Assembly (NCBI GenBank): GCA_003864495.1
Contig: ML133401.1
Location: 6,191,189-6,255,188, forward strand
From: Nemopilema nomurai
Taxonomy: Eukaryota > Cnidaria > Scyphozoa > Rhizostomeae > Rhizostomatidae
Direction: 5' to 3'
DNA length: 64,000 nt
This document shows positions 1 to 12,285 of the stretch, in pieces. How positions within the stretch are numbered: the stretch's first letter is position 1; each line of letters starts with the position of its first letter. Made by a program: the position numbers and the translations under genes. The notes under the pieces were generated by a model that had not been told where the DNA came from, did not search any database, and saw only the letters and a list, made by a program, of their open reading frames with translations.

Positions 1-210
1 AACATTTCATGAATATTTGACACAATCCGACTATTGTTCTTGTGACAGTCTAACGTTGCATTTATGCTGAAAGCTCTCTTCTCCTTACGCACTGGCTTGA
101 ATATTTCAAGAAGAAAAGTGTGCATGGGCCAGATTAGAGAAAGTACGACCCTTTCCCACTCCTGAGAAGCCAGGCTAGAAAAACAGCATTGCTACACTGG
201 AAGAACGAAC

Positions 211-3200
211 CTGCATTTCGTCACACAGCAAAGCAGCGTTGAAAGAACCGAGAGCCAGTCCAGACTCGGCCACAATCATGTACATGACCAGAGAAGTGTT
301 CCTACAAAAAGCAGCTACTTTTAATCACAGAGTTCAAAAGGAAGACAATGTTTTATTTATTGGGCAACTGTGATTTGAAAGTTTTGAGAGGTGACTCTAA
401 ATATGACCTATGCTGGAGAATTGAAGGAACAACTCGAAAATGTAGTGGGAATTGATTTGACTGTGCGAATTGTACATATTAATATACGAAATGTGGGAAT
501 TGGGGCAAGGGGGCAGTTGTAGGTAATATCCTTAAAATGGCTTCTTGACAAGCATTTTTTATAGAAGTCGAAAAAGCTTATTTGGACACAGCTGTGGACC
601 ATGGTAATACTGTTGAGGGTATGACACCTAGGTAGCACAAAGCTTCAAATTGACAAAAATTGAATCTTTGCACAACAATCCATCAATCTTGGGAAAATGG
701 GTACTTTGATGAGAGCACGAAAACCCTGTTTAGAATACAACTGTCATCTACAGTAAGGTACCCGTAGCAATTGTCAGTATCATAAAAAAACTGAATACCG
801 TACGAGCATGCCTTACCAATTTCCCTCCTCATAAGACCCAAAAGCATTGCGTAAGTAAAGACCAATCGTAGGCAGCTGCTCGGCGACATAGCGGTAAAAC
901 CTGCCACAAAGACAACAAATAAGGCAAGCTGCGCTCGAAAGCAAAGGAGAAAACAGCTATGTCAGGACCAACAGTGGAAAAAGGCGCTGCAAAGCATGGC
1001 ACTTCTCTCTCATGTGGCCGTAACTCTTGTGGTTACGTGTGCATATTAGGTACAAAGGGAGCAACAACAAAGGAAGCTGCCAGAGACAAACACCGTGCAA
1101 CTATCAATTACACTATTATAGAAATCAGTTTGACCCTGAGCTATAAGAATGAATAATATTCATGCACTTCCTCCACGAATAGTCAAAAACTCTTTTCGCT
1201 ACTTTGTTGTCTACAAAATAGCAAAAATACTCGCCTTATAGCAAAAAAGCTGTTGAGCACGCCAGCTTCTCCGGTAATCAGATAATCTGCATATTTGATG
1301 CACCCATCTCGCTGTCCTTGCTCTGCAGCTCTTTTGAATAGATTAAACGCTTTCGTCTGGGAAAAAGCAGATGAAAGAGACTTTTGAGAGACACAGCCCT
1401 TGCATTATAGAAATTTCAAGGTTAATAATGTATGGATGCAAATGAAAGATGCTTAACTCAAGAATCAGAAAGAAACCTCGAGAACTCTTAAAACAGGTAA
1501 TGCAACGTACCTTGTTTGACTCTAGGAAGTCGACGATGCCATTCTCGTACTGAATGGCAAGGTTGGTCATGGCATCCTTGTCACCCAAGTCTGCAGCGAG
1601 CCTCCAGAAGTGAAGTGCCCCCGATATGTTTTTCTTATTGACGAGTTCATGGTAGCCAAGACTGTTGTACGCGATTGTGTAATTCTAAAGCAAAGATAAG
1701 AAGCCGGTGAAACAAACTTCTTGCCAAAAGAAACAGCAACGGCTGCCTTTGTTTGCACTCGTAGTGGCTGATTAAGGAACATTCATTTGCAGCATCATGG
1801 TTGACAGGGGGCGGGAGTGGGGGTGGGGGCAAATCATTAATTTGAAACAAAATATGTGCTGCAAAATTATTATGATGTGCTAACTTTCAGCATGAATGTA
1901 AAAGGAAAGCCGTTAAATGTTTACCTTTTTAGCAGCTTTGCTAAAAAGTTCCACAGCCTTTGTCTCATTTTTGTCGACTTCAATTCCCTTGAATAAATTT
2001 CTGATTTAGAAATGAATCGAAAAAAGACGGAACGGGGAAAACAATGCAAAAAAGTTAGAAACAATGAATGTGCCGCAGCAGGTGTAAAAGGAGAAGAGTA
2101 TTATAAGTAGCATTAAAAGTTGTTGATTAAGAGGTCATTTTGAAACATTTTCCCTTCTCAAATATCAACAGAGTTGTGTCTTGCCGTACAATTCTAATGC
2201 TTTGCGAGCAAGGACAGTCTACTCTCATAGCTACATTGCAATTGCAAAGGCAAGAGAAGGTAGTGTAATAGGGGAATGAAATAAGGACAAGGACATGGGG
2301 GGGGGGGAGGAAAGAAATGTAAAGCGAAATAGCGGAGATGGATAGACAGTATGAAGCAGACACGCTTTTTCCCATAAACTGCCAGTTGAAGGCTAATACT
2401 AGGTCATTACCCGCAAGTGAAGTACCCCCAAGTTGTACAATGAATTCGGGTCCCCTTGTTCCGCCCCAGCGCGGTATAAGTGGACTGCTTCATTCCTCTG
2501 TGCATCAACACCATGCTGTCCATGAAACAGGATATCCGCCATCTTGCTCTAAAAAATACAATACCAATCCGTGGGGGTAAAAATACTAGAAACTCGCATA
2601 CGCTACCCGCTCTCTTATATCAAGATATCACCTTCTACTTTTTAGCATCGGCCATAGCTAGCATTTGTACTTGAAAAGAGCTTGGGAAGTTATCAGGAAG
2701 GGGACTGTTATTTGGAAAAACAAAATGAATTAACAAGAAAATAAGAAAAAAACCAAGTTCCAACCTGTGCACCAAGCGACCCCCAATCAGCCTGCCTCTT
2801 TAACCATTTCATCACGTCAGATGACATGCCTCGTTTTCCAGCAAACAGATGAGCCTCGTCTAATCGTATCAGCTCTGAATGTGTCTGGGATGGGGGAAGG
2901 AAGCACAGATGAACACAAAATGCCAAAGAGCGATACATAATCAACACAATAGAGGGGTTCGTGGCGAACAGTTGGAGATGTCAGAAGTCGTCATCAACGC
3001 CGCAAAACTCAACTCAAGAAATATAGAGACAGATTGGGCCTATCTACTTGTGTCTATTTACAAAAATGATAGAGGATGTTAACTAGGACCTCCTTGTCGA
3101 GTGCCTCTTAAGTAACTTTATTAGTCTTCTAATTGACGTAAACAGCGTGATCACATGGTTCTGAGAACCACGTGCGACAGGCCTAACAGGGTTGGTACTG

Positions 3201-6200
3201 ACAGGTGCATCACACTGAGTTTCGTAGGCTTGGTTCAGTAAGTCTTCACGAAGCAGCTGTTCAATTGCACGAGATGCAATTTTGCACTTACATGTATGCT
3301 ATGCTGCTCATTTTCCAAAATCTTTTTCACGGATATTGCAGCAGCCTTAGAGTATGCTTGAAAAGATGCAAAAGAAACAAATGTCAAACCAATTCTGCTA
3401 CAAATATACGAATTGGAGTTTGTGGTGATGGTAAGAAAACACTAAAAGTGGGGTATCTTGAGGCCTATGTAGAGTTTTTTTAAACAAGCCATGTGGGGCA
3501 CAATTAGAGCCATTTGGGGATATCATACAAACCACGCATCGTCAATATCAAATGGGGCACATATTCAGACCAATAAGGGGTATTTTCTGTTTGCCTCGTG
3601 GTGCACTTGAAGCCTGACTAATAGCAACACTTTTTGCTTCATAGATATTTGAAATTACATCGTACAGTGTATATTTTTCGCATAACTTGCAACTCACCAG
3701 CGGCTATATTTAAGTCTGGAGTCATGCCATCGATGCCAAGCTGGTGTCTGTATGATAAGGCGAGTTGGGCCAACTCATTATCGTGCATCGCAGCGTAAAT
3801 CAGCTTTGAAACAGCCTAGAGAATCAATCACGGTAAGAGCTTTGATTGATCGTACAGAAACTTCAATAAGCAATTTTGCTTAAGAAAAAATCCCATTCTT
3901 TGCTTTTTATCTTTTATCACTGCCGCTGCAACAACGGAAGCGTTAGCAGTTTTTTAATACACATACATTATATACTGTTAAAACATGTAAACAGTGTCTT
4001 TCAAAGAAATCGAGGCTTAATAAAATGAGAAAATTATCTTCACCTCATTTTTTTCTGAGGAGTTTTGACTGTAAAAATAAATGGACACAGAAGAAAGCAG
4101 AAAGGATTCAAGATATCCAAGGCATCCAGATATTTCAAGAAGGCGCGTAGCATTTGATGGATGTAAAATCTGAAATAAAATTAAAAGAGAAAATGCTTAA
4201 ATAGCATAGAGTTGAGATAAGTCTGTGGGAAATCCTAGCTATGTCCATAAAAACATCATGTATTCCTGATCCCTCAAAAGCCAAAAAGTGCAAAGCAGAA
4301 GCTACTTTATGTGCGAAGCCATGATGGCAAATTAAATCTTAGGCCTTAAATTTATACTTTCTGTTTTGCAAAGACAAAATGAAGACGATGGGAAAACATT
4401 GATAAGCATCGATCTTGAAGAAAATGAAAATGAAAACTTACTATTTTATTCAAACCAAGAATACTCAATTGCTTTGCAAATAAGATTCTGTTGCTCAAAT
4501 CTTTCACTTTTCCAGTCTTGAAGAAACTTTCCAGCAGGTAGAAAGTGTTCTTAAGGTATTTTGGAACTCGATAACGTCTCCGACACTGCAGATGCTGTAC
4601 TCTTCGTTTCGAAAATAAATCTACTTGTTTGCTTTTCGTGCAGGAAGTATTTGGGAGAACATATTTTCTCCACAAGAAACTGTATCTTTGTCTGATCAAC
4701 GCACATCGCATGGATAGACCAGAGACATCTGAAAACAGAGGGGACCAGTGTTAGCTTAACTGCAAGCAGCGCATCACAGATGAAGTTGCATGGCTGAGTG
4801 GAAGAGCGCGGATGAAGATGCTGTTAAAGGAAAGGGGGCTGGGCAAGTTCGAGAAAAACGTTACAAGTGACTTTCACTTGGTTGTGCGTAAAAGAAATAG
4901 AAAAGCCACCGCACTTCTCATAGTTGTGTGGGTTTCAAATATAACACATGAGTTGGAAAAGTAGCAGAAAAAATGCTTCATCAACAAAAACGCAATGTTC
5001 CATTGGCATATTAAATTGATGCGATTTAATCACAAAATCATTATACATTTATACATTCATCACAAAAATAATCGTACCAAAATTTTGGATAATTCTTTTG
5101 TCATCTTCTATGGATTTAATCTGAAACGAACAGAGATAAAAGTAAAAGAAAGCAGGAGAAAAAGTAAGAAAAAAGTGAACAATTTTGTGTAGTTCATCTT
5201 GATGAAATTATGACGAACTTATGAAACAGAAACGAACTGATGAAATTTCAACTGATGAAATTTGAACAAAGAATTGCCAAACATGCAGGCATACTTCAGG
5301 CAACCACTGTCATGCCCAAGTCATTCGGTTAAATTAAGCCGAATAAACAGTCAAGGAATCCAGGAAAAGAAATTTACTGTCGAGAGACATAGAGTTGCAG
5401 ACAACAATTAATATGAGTAATTTGTGTAAAAATGTCAGTTATTTGCTTCGCTTGCTACTCTGTGCATGTTAATATATTTGTCTGACTACTTGATGCCATG
5501 CTTCTTTGCATTGTGTATTTGCATTAATTAACCATTGATCAATTATTGCTACATGTTTGTTGCATCTCTGCTGCATCTCGTATCTCTGTTTGTTGACCTC
5601 AGGGCCTAAACAGACAACACTTCCATCCTCAACTGAGCTACTCGCCACCTTTTCCTGGAAGGTAGAAGTAAACGATTGACTAGGTACCTCTTCTGGGTTC
5701 AGTGTCTTCCTTCGATGCAGCTTCACACAGCATAACATGCCGCGAATTCCGGGGAATCCGAAATAACCACCGATATTCCATACACCAACATCACTTCTGA
5801 ACCCCAATGAATTGAATCTGCGCACAAGAATATCAATGCTAAAAGTTTATAAACATTGTTTCACTTCTATCTATAACGACTTATGTTTATGTAAAGCATA
5901 AAACAACAAATAGGGTTAATTGTTAAATGAACTGACGCAACCAAACTAAGCAAGTCCAGCGCGCAAAAGCCTTTAGGAGGGCATCAACTTTTCTCTCCTG
6001 GTACTGTCCGGTAGGAAAAGAAAGCTAAATGCAGGGCATCAACTTTTCTCTCCTGGTACTGTCCGGTAGGAAAAGAAAGCTAAATGCAACAAGTTACCCA
6101 GAAATTATTTCAAGAAAAGGCGTTTTTTAACCATTCGTATGAATAATCAACGGGTGAAAATTGCTGGAAGTTGTAGGAACGGAAAAATTTGAACGCACTT

Positions 6201-9200
6201 GTGGGAATACTTTTGGTATGTACCATTGGTGTGTCCGATGCTGAGCAGAGCCTAAAAAATGACTTGAGTAAATACCAACAGAACTTCAATAATTGCATCT
6301 AAAAGCTTTAAAATACAGAATACTGATACAACCTTTGACGTTAAAAGTAAGAGCTTGATGCTCCTCACTGATGACTGAAATGATGATCGGCTATAGACAT
6401 CTGATTCCATGATCGCAAGAAGAAATACCTCGTGTCCATTGACAGAAAGTATCACGTGGAACCACTGTTTTAAATGCACCGGAACATGTGTGAGGAAAGC
6501 TTCTCCGGCCCCTTCGTTGTTGTGGACTTGCACGTGGACAAAACCTTGAAGACAGAGGGCGTGAAGGTTTATGGCTCGGTAATCAATGTTACAAATAGCC
6601 ACACATTTTTGATCATGACTCGACATAGCAACTTGCATACTGCGTGACCAATAAGCCTAAAGCATTGACATTTGTTGTCAATTACGTTTTTAAGAAACAA
6701 GGAGAAAGGGAGCTAAACCTGCCGAGATGAATTCTACAATTAATTGCCTTGCACCTCCCTTGCATTCCAGTAACACCCCTCCACGCCCCCCTTATATGTG
6801 GAAGGACTGGACGCTAATCAACAAGGTATCACTTCCATTCATATTGTATAAGATATTACATAACAATAACAAGTCATTCTAAAGCCTCCAAATGATTTAA
6901 AAACCCGTTGCTCCACTACTCATAAATTACAAGAAAATGTCATAGTTCGTGAAATACTCTATTTGCTAGCAAGAGTGTTGCTTGGGTTCTGCTCATATAC
7001 CTAGCATTTTTTATTCTTTCACTATATCAGAGGACATTTTGAATCACATTGCTCCATCGACTTTTACATGTCTATCCCTTTCCTGAAACTTATGAGAATG
7101 AGAAACAATTTGCGAGGGTGTGCATAAAATTTTAAATGGCTTTAGACTGACTGGTTATATAAACACAACTACACCATCTTATACAATATGAGCGAAAGTT
7201 AACCCTAATAAGCTAGTGCTCAGTCTCACTACCGTTCATTTCTTCTTCGACAAAAAACAGAGAGGAACTTTCTTCTTAATTAGAACATTACGTAACTGTA
7301 ATCAGAATCAAAGCTAGGGCGAGAACTTGTTTTTTTAAAGAAATTAGCCTAAAATCTTTTGGCTGAGTTGTCCCTTTTTCGTGTGTTCTATTCAAGATAA
7401 AACATTCTCCTGGCCTTTGTGGCAATAGCATGGGAGATGGAAGTATGGATGCCTTGTCTTCAGAGAGGCAGGTGAGGCTTTCTGGTGATAACTACAGATT
7501 TGCACTCCAATGCGGGGGCGAACAAGTCTTTTCTGCTGCGTGACCTAGAGTTCGTTCTAAGAATAACTCCTACAGCTGTGCGTGTTTTCAGCATATGACA
7601 AATAAAATACACGTTTTATCGGATGATGTTGTGTGAATATGTAAATGAAGTGAAACCTTGATCATGACTTTCTCAACGAATATGATAAGCAGGCTGAAGA
7701 TAGTTGTATCCTACATCCATCTTTCAAAGTCAACAAATTCTAACGAAAAGGGTTGACATAGCGGCACGTGGAATGATCGGCTGATGATTTGGCAATTTAA
7801 ACTTTTGGATTTTATCAATTCATCTGATTTTTCCAGTTTTGCGAATAACAATCAAATCCTGTGGATATTTACAGCAAAAGCTGCGCTTTCTTAAAAAAAT
7901 TAGGATAACAATCACTTGTTGGCATGGCTGTTCCTTTCGTTTTTGCACAAAATTAGAAAAATCATGATGATATTTGATACTTAAAAAGTACAAAGAATAT
8001 AACTAAAAGTTCAATAAATTGTAATAACATACAATATGCTAAATTGGAGGCATTTTCCACATATAGAAAAGGTATAAGGCTATGCATAAAAGTTCAAAAA
8101 GTCTAAAAGATCTAAAAAAGACAGTGACATTTTATCACCAGAGGCAAATAACAGCTTTGTAAAATTCTACATAGAGCAACATACTTATTTGATAAAATTG
8201 AGCTGCATATCTCAATTAAAAAAGAAAGGGTAAATCATATCACAGACCTGTCCTACAACATACCTGATTTGGTTAGCAAAACAACAGGTGTAAGGAACTT
8301 CAATGAATCACGATGAGACAGCATTTCACAAAACGCATGTTGGCATGGTTCAGAAACATAGGCCCAGAATGACAAGGTGAATCTAAAAATAATGCATCAA
8401 GTGTTTGTCCATGACATTGCTTGAGTAGCTAAATAGTTCATAGAGCTGTAAGCAAAGATGTTCCCTGCTAAGCGCTAAGCAAAAATGTGAAAATACTCCT
8501 GTATCTAAAGTATTCAAGTGACTGAGGAAAAACTGTGACCTTTGGCTTGAAAATTACAGATATATGTATATAAAAATTTAATTCTTGAGCAAAAAGATAC
8601 ATCAAGGAAAATGATAAAAGACACAAAAAATGAATTTCCTAGAGGAAGTCTTGCTGAAACGATCAAAAATTAGATACTTAAATTTGAATTCTAGAACTTA
8701 AGCCTCATGTTCAACGAAAAAAATGGTCTGTCTCCCACAAGAGAGATCATTTCTGTCTCCCACTGGTGTGACTTTTTCTTTTCATTAAAATACTTTTGAC
8801 TTGCTAGTGTTCATTGTTCAGTGTCAATCTAATCAAAAGCTTATATCATAAAGTAAAGATTACATCACCAAGCCAGTACTTGGAAGGTGAAAAAATCCAT
8901 GAAAATCTCAAACCTTGGAGTGGATGTAACCGTTTCTCTAATTCTTTCTGGAACATGACTTGGCCACTTAATAGGTTGAAGTTTTCTATAAAAATAAAGA
9001 CACTTAATCATATGACATATAACACTAAGTCATTTTTTCTGCTACTGAAGAGGAAGGCGCATGCAATAATCAGCAAGTATTCAGATTGATGGTTGTGAAT
9101 GATGTGTAATCAAATGAATGAGGTTGCAACAAGAATATGGTGTAACAATTCAACTTTAAATTACTTGATAAAACCCTGTTCAGGCTTCCCTGAAATCGCC

Positions 9201-10349
9201 AAAGGTGTTGATGTCAACTCTACAACATCTATAAAGAAAGACAACAACAAAATCATTTATGCAGATTATTTGTCAACAAGACAGTCACTTTTGTCAGCAT
9301 CAACAAAAAATTCCAAAGTATGATGATATATCTGCATTTTGAATGAGGAATCTGATAAAAAATATTCTGAAGTACTTAAGCTGGCAGCAGTGGCTTTTTA
9401 CTGCAGCTTGAAATAAGCCTTCTAATCAATCTAGCCAAATATATAATTAAACAACTAAATTATGTCTGATCAGAACATAACATGACCAATAAAACCTTGT
9501 ATTTGTCTGCTGTAAAATCTTCATGAAAAGAAATGAAAATGCAAAAAGTCATAATATGAATTATGGCCTATCTTCATTTTTTAAAGGTTTTTTAAGGTCA
9601 ATGGTGTCGCAAAAGCTGCAAGCTTCAAATTGGCATTCAAATTCAAATTCAAATCACCTTATACAATATATCAAAAAGTGAAGCAAACTTTGACTATAAA
9701 CAAAGAATATAGGAAGATGTAAAGATGACTTAAGTTTCAAATATTTGTCTGTCCAAATACAAAGAATACTTAGTTAAAATGCCAAATTGATTATATTTTG
9801 TGAAGGGAAAAGCAACACACCAGCAATATCTGGACATAATGGGATCTTTCTTTCTTGCTTCCTTTTAATCATCTCTAAACTCCAAGCAGCTGAATGTGGT
9901 GGAAACTCTCTCCTCTCCCATGGCTTTGGTAATGTAATATTTAATTCTTTACTTGTAACACAGTTTCTTTTTTCTTTGTCAAGGATGCATATATTTGACC
10001 TTAAACCTTTTGCAAAAAAATCCGTTGCATGGTTCAAATTTCTTGAATTGAAGTTCAAATATTTTCTTGGTAGATTGAACGAAACTGTAACACAGCTATG
10101 TTTATGCAGTATGTACCTCCTTCTAAAAAGTTCGATTTCCGGCCCAACTGAACTCTCTACATATACGTTGGCTATAAGAACTGCCGGGGGATCATCAACT
10201 TGAACTGAAATAGGCACGATCAGAGTACTGTCAATAATATAGCTTGGCAGATTGCCTATCGTTATTAAATTACAATTAACAATGTTTGCGGAAACAATAA
10301 CTTGCCAAGTCACCAAAAATCGAAACAGCATTTTCAAGCCAGCTAACAT
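211..10349 (-). CDS. SEL1L3: SEL1L3-like protein (Sel-1 homolog 3), 3' end off the window
   Basis: Exons 5'->3': 9821-10349, 9165-9228, 8914-8985, 8264-8382, 6429-6544, 6199-6251, 5490-5817, 5078-5120, 4442-4728, 4044-4169, 3698-3815, 3292-3356, 2765-2884, 2411-2548, 1925-1987, 1511-1684, 1235-1356, 817-900, 211-301. All phases join without a stop (2712 nt, 904 residues; human SEL1L3 is about 1130). The ATG at 10349 is the first after an in-frame TAA and opens a hydrophobic signal-like segment (LFRFLVTWQVIVSA). Residues about 222-350 form a concanavalin/LamG-like fold (FTLSFWAYV, WFHVILSVNG, IGGYFGFPGIRG). From about 600 on come Sel1 repeats (ALSYRHQLGIDG, SLYNLGVLHL, NSLGYHELVNKKN, LVMYMIVAESG) in the human order. 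The last repeats and membrane anchor lie beyond base 1. Vertebrate SEL1L3 is a single-pass membrane protein of poorly known function. The donor at 1234 is GC. Identity is firm; small exons such as 3292-3356 and 9165-9228 rest on phase and splice sites. Confidence 0.92.
5979..6088. repeat. 55-bp perfect tandem duplication in a SEL1L3 intron
   Basis: The 55-bp unit beginning gggcatcaacttttc occurs twice head to tail (5979-6033 and 6034-6088), apparently identical. It lies in the intron between exons 6199-6251 and 5490-5817, about 110 bases downstream of the former on the minus strand. The identity suggests a recent duplication or an assembly artefact. Confidence 0.9.
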
Positions 10350-12285
10350 CGTTATGCTTGCAATACCTTGTAGAAATGTTATCAATAAATTAGAAAAATT
10401 ATTATTTTACAAGTTCCTTGCAAATTGTTTCCACCTTCCTGCAGCCATAAGCGCAAATTGATTCACGGTGTTTAAGTCGAGTCAAATGAAATTGGATGCA
10501 ATACGCATCATTCTACTAAACCAAATCCATCGTAGGGTATTCAAGTTGCAATTGGAGCTCTCTCTTCTACCGGCATCCATTAGCTCACTTGCCGCCCTGT
10601 CACCTTGGCGGTGTTGTTGTTTATGTGGCTGTACGCGTGGCAATTGAATTGAATGGCTGTCTCGTCCCAAGAGAAGCGGGAGAAATTACCATTGTCAGCA
10701 ACTTTTGAAAGAGCATCCAAGTAGATATGTAATGCCTTTCATTAGGAAGCGAAGAAGTGATGAACTAGTAAGAACTTTATTGAATCTGTGAAAGCAAGTG
10801 AATGAAGACCAGGTCTGATAATTATATTTGCTCTTGCTCCTCCACATATCCTCTCCTCTTGCTCTTCCACATATCCATCACAGCTAGAACTAGTCCCTGG
10901 TATGGCTACGTAAACTAGTTAACTTTAATACGAATAGAGGATTTGTTATCACGCACAGCTTGAATATCAATGTCCTTCAAACTTCATTTCGCATTTATTT
11001 GCAAATCAGCTGACTCAAAGAAAACTCGAATCAGTTTACCCTGTCCCTACAAGATAGGCTCAAACTTATTGTCATGGAAATTACGTTAAATGTTTTTAAG
11101 AGCATAAACAAGAACAACTTTGAGAACGAATGCAGTCCTTGTAGAAAATAACCAGTTGACGGATTCGACTGGAAGTTAATCATATGCTTGCTGTCAAATA
11201 TTGAAATTGAGTGCTTCTTGAGAAAGATGTTTGAATGAGGAGTTTAGTTGACGGCAGCAAAACTCGATAACAAATAATTTGCACGTCAAAAGCAACGCTA
11301 GCTGTAGGTATCTCGAACTACAGAAAGCTCGGCTATTTCATCGCAATAGTAGATTTACATAACAGATTCATATCTTCAAACAGAGCAGGATCAGAAAGGT
11401 GTGCAAGGTTTTTTAACAATTTTATTGATGTTATTTAACCAAAGTAATTTACAAAACATATTGTTTAGCCAACATCAAATAAAGGTATATTTTAGTGCAC
11501 CCTCTAAAAGCGCACGAAATCATTTGCAGTGCAAGGACTATTGATATCAGCGATCAACATCTTGGCTGCTTAAATTAACGCCTTTCAACACGAGAAAAGG
11601 GTATGGATCAGATTTTAGACCAATTTGACAATAAGGGTACAAAACGAAGGAGATTGCACCAAAAGGAATAAAATCAACACTTTTGTGTTCAGCTTTAGCA
11701 GTGTTCAGCTTTGTATTCATACTCAGTTTAGCTTGGTTCAAGTTTGACTTGAACAACCAATTTCTGGAAATTGGTTCAGAAATGGGCAAAGCCTAATTAT
11801 GTACCGTGGGAGAATAGATGCAACAGAAGGAAGCTTCGGAAAAAAATTAGGCCCTTTTACATGGAGAGCAAAATGGTGAATTTCATCCTCAAGGTTAGCA
11901 ATGACCATCTTTGATAAAACCCAGCTTCAATATTCGACATTGATAGAAAAATCCTGTCTGATTTTAATGGTCAAACTCAGATAAGTCAGATGAATCCAAA
12001 CATAAGAGTCACTTGATAGGCAGGCGTTTATGTAGGCTTTATTTAAATGTATTTTTTATTGTACCCTTATGGCAACATATACCCTTCAATCAAGCCTCCG
12101 CGTTTTGACTTTGTAAGGGGATAATCTTTTACCGATGTTCAAATGAGATAAATAAATTGCAAGTTTACTCGGTCTGTAATCATCCGGCCTCTGCGAGTTG
12201 ACTTGCCTAGTGGCTTCCCTTGTTTTAGCCGATAATATTAAGCTGTTAAACGCAGTTGCCTAGCAGATGCGCAATGGCAGGTATG
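10350..12285. other. Intergenic, SEL1L3 promoter side and CNG 3' side
   Basis: About 1.9 kb between the SEL1L3 start codon and the stop codon of the channel gene, both on the minus strand. I see no exon with family similarity. The right part should hold the channel 3' UTR (AATAAA candidates on the minus strand near 12040-12060). The left part should hold the SEL1L3 promoter and 5' UTR, but I cannot point to a specific element. Confidence 0.6.
12038..12060 (-). terminator. Candidate polyadenylation signals of the CNG gene
   Basis: Two AATAAA hexamers on the minus strand (TTTATT at 12038-12043 and 12055-12060), about 230-250 nt past the stop codon at 12286. Their position suits a 3' UTR end, but the motif is common in AT-rich DNA. 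Confidence 0.45.

Noticed and set aside
60..175. Open minus-strand frame at the left edge following SEL1L3 exon 211-301
   Set aside because: It does not resemble the next part of SEL1L3 (expected W-R-Y-Y and further Sel1 repeats); more likely intron, with the true next exon off the window.
4352..4711. Reading of the SEL1L3 exon through its donor at 4441 into FHFLQ...
   Set aside because: A strong donor gtaagt ends the exon at 4442 and the next exon joins in phase, so the extra frame is intron.
9787..10203. 138-codon plus-strand frame
   Set aside because: Antisense shadow of the first SEL1L3 coding exon.
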